Origin: Streptomyces uncialis
GTDB lineage: Bacteria; Actinomycetota; Actinomycetes; Streptomycetales; Streptomycetaceae
Length of the DNA: 64,000 bases
Direction: 5' to 3'
NCBI RefSeq assembly: GCF_001905345.1
Contig: NZ_LFBV01000004.1
Location: 186,001-250,000, forward strand
The notes below the pieces were generated by a model that ran no database searches, was not told where the DNA came from, and saw nothing but the letters and a program-made list of their open reading frames with translations. This document shows positions 60,443 through 64,000 of the stretch, in pieces (positions within the stretch are counted from its first letter, which is position 1; every line of letters begins with the position of its first letter). The position numbers were made by a program, and so were the translations under genes.

Positions 60443-62653
60443 CTAGGGCCGCAGCGCGTAGAGGGCCGTGAACGGGTTCGCCGTCGGCACCTGCTCGACG
60501 CGGCCGAATCCCGCCGCCGTCGCCATCCGGCGCAGCGTGGCCGGGGGCAGACCGAGCGTACCGAGGCCCGGAGCGCCGTCGGCTAGGGAGGTCGGCAGGC
60601 AGTACAGGGTGCTGGTGGCGTACAGCACAGTGGAACGGGGCCCGGTGTTGTCCGCCGGGTCGTCGGCCGACAGCGACTCCAGCACCAGCAGCGCCCCGTC
60701 CGGGGACAGCGACTCACGGACCGTGCGCAGCAGTTCCTCCGGGGCCGCGACATCGTGCAGCACGTCGAACATCGTCACCAGCAGGAGCGGGAGGGAATCG
60801 CCCGACGCCCGGGTGCCGGCGGCCAGGGCGCCGACCGCGTCCGTCTCCTCCACGGACACCCGGTCGTCCACCTTCGCGGCACGGACGGCCTCGCGAGCGC
60901 GCAGGACGTTCGGCCGGTGCAGGTCGTATCCGGTGAACCTGCAGTTGCCGAAGGCGCGCGCCATACGTACCAGGGCCCGGCCGCCGCCGCACCCGATGTC
61001 GGCCACCTCGCCGCCCCGCTCCAGCGCGGGAAGGAGTCCCTCGACAGCGGGTATCCACTGGGACACCAGCTGGGTGTCCAGCCACGTCGCGCTCATCCGT
61101 TCCATCGCGGTGAACAACGGCTCCGCGTAGGCCGAGCGGGCCACGCCCCCGCCGGAGCGGAAACCGGCGGCGACCGCGTCGACGGCGGCGGCCAGCGGAG
61201 GCAGCAGCTCGTACCCGGGGCCGAGATGGAAGGGGGAGTCCTCGAAGGCGAGGACCGCCGCGTGGGCCGAGGGCAGGGCGAACCGTCCGTCGGTACGGTC
61301 GTGGGTGAGGTATCCGGTGCCGGTCAGACCGCGCAGCCACTCCAGCAGCTGACGTTCCGGCAGTCCCGTCCGCTCGGCGAGCTCGGTCGCGGTGGCCGGA
61401 CCGCCCTGGCCCAACGCGGTGAACAGCCCCAGCCTGACCCCCAGGGAACAGAGCACCCCGCCCATGGCGGTGCCGAGGTCCGAGACGACCCGGTCGAGGA
61501 ACTCCCCCACGGCCGACGGGTCCGCGTCGGGCGGCATCGCGGGCATGGCCGCGGGCATGGCGCCGCCGGACCCGTGACCGGGTGCCCGCTCCGTGGCCTC
61601 CCGCGGTCGCGGAGCTCCCGAGACCGACCAGCCGTGCGGTCCGGCCGGCGGGCCCTGGGGGAGGAACAGCATGCTCGCGCGGCCCGCCGCCGCCGTCCAG
61701 AAGCCGGTGAGCAGTTTGCGCTCGGTCACCGGCTCGGGGATGTCCAGGTTCTCCCAGCCGAAGTGACACACCTGGAGCAGGGACGAATCCAGGCCGGCGG
61801 GCTCGATCCACAGCCGTCCCCCGAGCGCCGCCGACCAGGTCGGACGGCGCAGCTCGAACTCCAGATACGGCAGGTACGAGGGAAACTCCTGGGCGGCGTC
61901 CACCACCTTGGTGACACGCATCCGGACGGTACCGCTGGCGTCCCCCATGACCAGGGTGAGTTCCTCACCCGGGGCGAGGGTGCCGCTGGAGCGCTGGAGC
62001 CAGTGCTGTATCCCTGCCGCACTGGTGAGTTCCTGCCACGCCTGGTACGGGGGGACGGGCAGCGGGATCTGGAGGTACGGGCCGAACCGGCGCCACGGCC
62101 ACCGCCACTGCGTGCCGGTGCGCAGATGTGCCGCGAGCTGGTCGAGGATCCCCGGCCACCCCATCCCGTTCCACGAACGCCAGTCCGACGGGGGGTTCTC
62201 GGCCTCCTCGACGACGGTAACCGTGGTGCCGCCCGCTTCCGCGGCGGCGACCGTCCAGGTGACCGAGGTGGCCGGACCCACCCCGACCCAGCGCCACAGC
62301 AGTCGCAGCACACCACGGCGCTGTGTCTGCGGGGCGACGGCGTCCAGGGTCCGGCACCAGAAGAACTCGCCGTCCTCGAAGTCCAGCATCGATTCCTGTC
62401 CCGCGACGGCCCAGGGGCCACGGCAGACGGCCAGCCAACTGGCCACCCGTTCCGGGTCGGTGAGCGCGGTCCACACCTCGTCCGGGGGCTCGGGGACGGT
62501 GACGGTGCTGACCAGCCGTTCCCAGCGCTCCTGGGCGACCGGGACCGCGCTGCCCTGCAACGGCGGGAACGCCGCCGACTCCCGCGCCAGGTCGGCGGCG
62601 CCGGACGGGCGGTGGATACGTGGGCCTTGGGGGTTCGTGTCTTCGAACGTCAT
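60443..62653 (-). CDS. Two SRPBCC (START-like) domains fused to a methyltransferase
   Basis: The 736-residue protein has two N-terminal SRPBCC domains. The first (about 20-190) has VPEPPDEVWTALTDPERVASWL; the second (about 195-350) has the start PYQAWQELTSAAGIQHWL and a matching WTVAAAEAGG strand set. A Gly/Pro-rich linker (about 355-410) leads to a complete winged-helix/SAM methyltransferase (ADIGCGGGRALVRMA near 580) paralogous to the gene at 57335. START-like domains bind hydrophobic ligands, so one domain could hold the polyketide for methylation. ATG 62653 follows AAGAAGG. I know no described protein with this order. Confidence 0.82.
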   Translation of the reverse strand: MTFEDTNPQGPRIHRPSGAADLARESAAFPPLQGSAVPVAQERWERLVSTVTVPEPPDEVWTALTDPERVASWLAVCRGPWAVAGQESMLDFEDGEFFWCRTLDAVAPQTQRRGVLRLLWRWVGVGPATSVTWTVAAAEAGGTTVTVVEEAENPPSDWRSWNGMGWPGILDQLAAHLRTGTQWRWPWRRFGPYLQIPLPVPPYQAWQELTSAAGIQHWLQRSSGTLAPGEELTLVMGDASGTVRMRVTKVVDAAQEFPSYLPYLEFELRRPTWSAALGGRLWIEPAGLDSSLLQVCHFGWENLDIPEPVTERKLLTGFWTAAAGRASMLFLPQGPPAGPHGWSVSGAPRPREATERAPGHGSGGAMPAAMPAMPPDADPSAVGEFLDRVVSDLGTAMGGVLCSLGVRLGLFTALGQGGPATATELAERTGLPERQLLEWLRGLTGTGYLTHDRTDGRFALPSAHAAVLAFEDSPFHLGPGYELLPPLAAAVDAVAAGFRSGGGVARSAYAEPLFTAMERMSATWLDTQLVSQWIPAVEGLLPALERGGEVADIGCGGGRALVRMARAFGNCRFTGYDLHRPNVLRAREAVRAAKVDDRVSVEETDAVGALAAGTRASGDSLPLLLVTMFDVLHDVAAPEELLRTVRESLSPDGALLVLESLSADDPADNTGPRSTVLYATSTLYCLPTSLADGAPGLGTLGLPPATLRRMATAAGFGRVEQVPTANPFTALYALRP

Positions 62654-62904
62654 GGGCACCTTCTTGTCACCGATCGGCTGAACGGGCGGGCGGGGAGGGC
62701 GGGCCGCCGGGGTGCACGGGCGGACGGGCGCACCGCGGTGCAAGGCGGCCGCGCGTCATGTCGCGGTGGGTGCCGTGCGGTCGGCCCTCCCCGATTCCCC
62801 GTCGTGGCCCCCGTACGAGATGACTCATTGAAGAACTACTGACATGGATGTGACGAGGCGTGAACTTCAGCGATTTCAAGGCGATACTGCGGGGAGCAGC
62901 ACCG

Positions 62905-62937
62905 TTGACACTGCTTGGCGACTACATAATATGATAG
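62905..62937 (+). promoter_or_regulatory. Consensus promoter with overlapping HxlR-type site 3
   Basis: TTGACA (62905-62910), 16 bases, TAATAT (62927-62932) is the strongest vegetative promoter in the window, 66 bases before ATG 62999. CTAC (62922-62925), eight bases, ATAG (62934-62937) overlaps the -10, which fits repression. The 345-base gap 62654-62998 is AT-richer than its surroundings and is also the control region of the fusion gene on the other strand. Confidence 0.7.
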
Positions 62938-62998
62938 TGATGTAGTGGGCGGTAGCCCACCGGCGCGGCGCAGGCAACCGTCGAACATCGGAGGAACG

Positions 62999-63889
62999 AT
63001 GTCGGACAGCCATGGCCCCCCACCCAGGGAGTCGCCCGTCGGGGAAGTACTCGCGGGGAAGGTCCGGGTCACCCTCCGTCTGGCCCATGAGCCCGGAACG
63101 GTGTGGCCGATGCTCACCGAACCGCCCTGTCTGGCGCGGTGGTTCGGCGATCTGGCCGGACCTCTGCGCATCGGGGCGGACAACCGCCTGGAGTTCGGGG
63201 ACGGGGACTTCTTCACCCTCCGCCCCACATCGATCGTCCCGGGACGGAGTCTCGCGTTCGACTGGAGATTCCTCGGCGTCGGCAACCGGCAGTCCGTCCT
63301 GTGGACCCTCGGGCCCGCGGCGGGCCCCGGGGGCACCGGGTCCGTGCTCACCGTCGAGGACCACGACGGCACGCGCGGCCAGGCCGAGGCGAGCCAACTG
63401 CGCGAGGGCTGGACCGACTTCCTCACCCGGCTGGGCGCCTGTCTGGACTCCGGGCGTGATACCCGCTACCAGTGGCGCGACGACATCGACGGCTCGGTCG
63501 ACCTGTCCGCCGGGCCCTACCGGCCGCTGCGGCACCCTGCCGTCTTCGACTGGCTCCCCATCGCCTTCGACGGGTTCCGGCCCGCCTGGTTCTTCACCGT
63601 CGACGACGAGGGCCCCCGCAGGTTCGCCGTCAACGACTGGCGGCTGCGGTCCGACGAGCAACTGGCCTTCACCGTCGAGATCCCCGGCGCCCGGATCCGG
63701 CCCGCCTGCCATGTCGCGCTCGTCCCGGTGGGGAGGGACACCGTCCGGCTGTCCTTCGTGCACCGGGGCTGGGCCCGGCTCGGGCTGACGCCGCGGCGGT
63801 CCCAGGAACTGCGCGGACGCTTCGCCGCGGTATGGGTCGCCTCCCTTGAGGCGGTCGCCGCCCGTGCCGGTTCCCCCGGGCCGGGATGA
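62999..63889 (+). CDS. Tandem SRPBCC (START-like) ligand-binding protein
   Basis: The 296-residue protein has an N-terminal SRPBCC domain (HEPGTVWPMLTEPPCLARWFG, then FFTLRPTSIVPGRSLAFDWR) and a second half with the same strand order (VFDWLPIAFDGFRPAWFFTV, FTVEIPGARIRPACHVALV). It resembles the two START-like domains of the fusion protein across the gap. Such proteins bind hydrophobic or aromatic ligands, in enediyne systems for example in self-resistance (calicheamicin CalU19-type) or cyclisation. Start ATG 62999 has GGAGG at four bases. Confidence 0.8.
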   Translation: MSDSHGPPPRESPVGEVLAGKVRVTLRLAHEPGTVWPMLTEPPCLARWFGDLAGPLRIGADNRLEFGDGDFFTLRPTSIVPGRSLAFDWRFLGVGNRQSVLWTLGPAAGPGGTGSVLTVEDHDGTRGQAEASQLREGWTDFLTRLGACLDSGRDTRYQWRDDIDGSVDLSAGPYRPLRHPAVFDWLPIAFDGFRPAWFFTVDDEGPRRFAVNDWRLRSDEQLAFTVEIPGARIRPACHVALVPVGRDTVRLSFVHRGWARLGLTPRRSQELRGRFAAVWVASLEAVAARAGSPGPG

Positions 63890-63946
63890 CAGTACCCGGC
63901 CCTGCCGTGCTGCTCGTTCGGACTTCGTACGAAGGGGACGACGGAC

Positions 63947-64000
63947 ATGACTGTCCACGACGGCCTGCCGACGGAACTGCCGCCCGGAGCGACGGCCACC
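63947..64000 (+). CDS. Start of a further plus-strand gene (cut by the window edge)
   Basis: ATG 63947 with GAAGGGG nine bases upstream opens a frame with 18 codons (MTVHDGLPTELPPGATAT) up to the edge. It lies 57 bases after the SRPBCC stop, in the same direction, so it is likely the next gene of that operon. Too little is visible to name it. The start of the next tailoring gene, perhaps a P450, would fit but is not shown. Confidence 0.55.
   Translation, partial: MTVHDGLPTELPPGATAT

Noticed and set aside
60329..60586. 85-codon plus-strand frame with a strong ribosome site
   Set aside because: It runs antisense into the 3' end of the START-methyltransferase gene and its product is Arg-rich without pattern. 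Kept as a finding about a relic promoter, not as a gene.
1..64000. tRNA, rRNA, CRISPR arrays, insertion sequences, phage genes and attachment sites
   Set aside because: I looked for tRNA-like arms, regularly spaced repeats, transposase or integrase motifs and terminal inverted repeats and saw none that I could support. The only repeats are short tandem arrays.

Overview
The window is high-GC actinobacterial DNA, almost certainly a Streptomyces chromosome. The third codon position is nearly always G or C, GTG and TTG starts are common, many starts look leaderless (a -10 hexamer six bases before the start codon), and typical Streptomyces families are present (SepF paralogue, DUF6099, class F sortase, Pnkp/Hen1, the arcA-argF pair).

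Left part, about 1-22,800: chromosomal housekeeping and accessory genes. In order: a truncated XRE regulator; a secreted M64 zinc peptidase; a secreted protein of unknown function; two MazG-like nucleotide pyrophosphohydrolases flanking a SepF-like cell-division protein and an AAA-type ATPase; a DUF6099 protein; an F420-type luciferase-like oxidoreductase; the Pnkp/Hen1 RNA-repair pair; a surface protein with its class F sortase; a decayed LuxR response regulator; arginine deiminase and ornithine carbamoyltransferase; a beta-lactamase-fold esterase; an anti-sigma-type ATPase; and a TetR/hydrolase pair with two visible operators. Positions 22,861-27,931 hold a secreted ricin-type lectin, a hemopexin-like metalloprotease and a MetE-type methyltransferase, which look like the left border of the cluster.

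Right part, about 28-64 kb: one continuous enediyne biosynthetic gene cluster that runs off the right edge. Its core is the five-gene enediyne cassette in the order unbL-unbV-unbU-pksE-tebC on the minus strand (44,979 to 34,758). Four of its junctions overlap by 4-8 bases or leave a 14-base gap, and an MFS transporter is coupled behind the thioesterase. Further downstream on the same strand are an ABC1/AarF-type kinase-like protein, a free-standing PKS-type ketoreductase, a HEAT-repeat/calcium-site protein and a small unknown protein. An AT-rich regulatory island (45.05-45.35 kb) separates the cassette from a plus-strand set: VOC protein, AraC regulator, VOC protein, DHA2 exporter, VOC protein. 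Then come a second AarF-like protein, an FAD monooxygenase, two SnoaL-like proteins, a divergent Rieske oxygenase, two overlapping TAP-type alpha/beta hydrolases, a C/O-methyltransferase, an HxlR regulator, an SDR, a double-SRPBCC/methyltransferase fusion and a free SRPBCC protein.

Together the three VOC proteins without the usual last metal ligand (compare the tiancimycin sequestration proteins TnmS1-S3), the paired TAP-type hydrolases (compare TnmK1/TnmK2) and the aromatic tailoring enzymes (FAD monooxygenase, SnoaL, methyltransferases) suggest an anthraquinone-fused, 10-membered type of enediyne. No cytochrome P450 is in the window, so the cluster must continue to the right. A repeated CTAC-N8-RTAG motif next to the HxlR gene and at two later sites, once over a consensus TTGACA/TAATAT promoter, suggests a local HxlR regulon. 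No tRNA, rRNA, insertion sequence or CRISPR array was seen.
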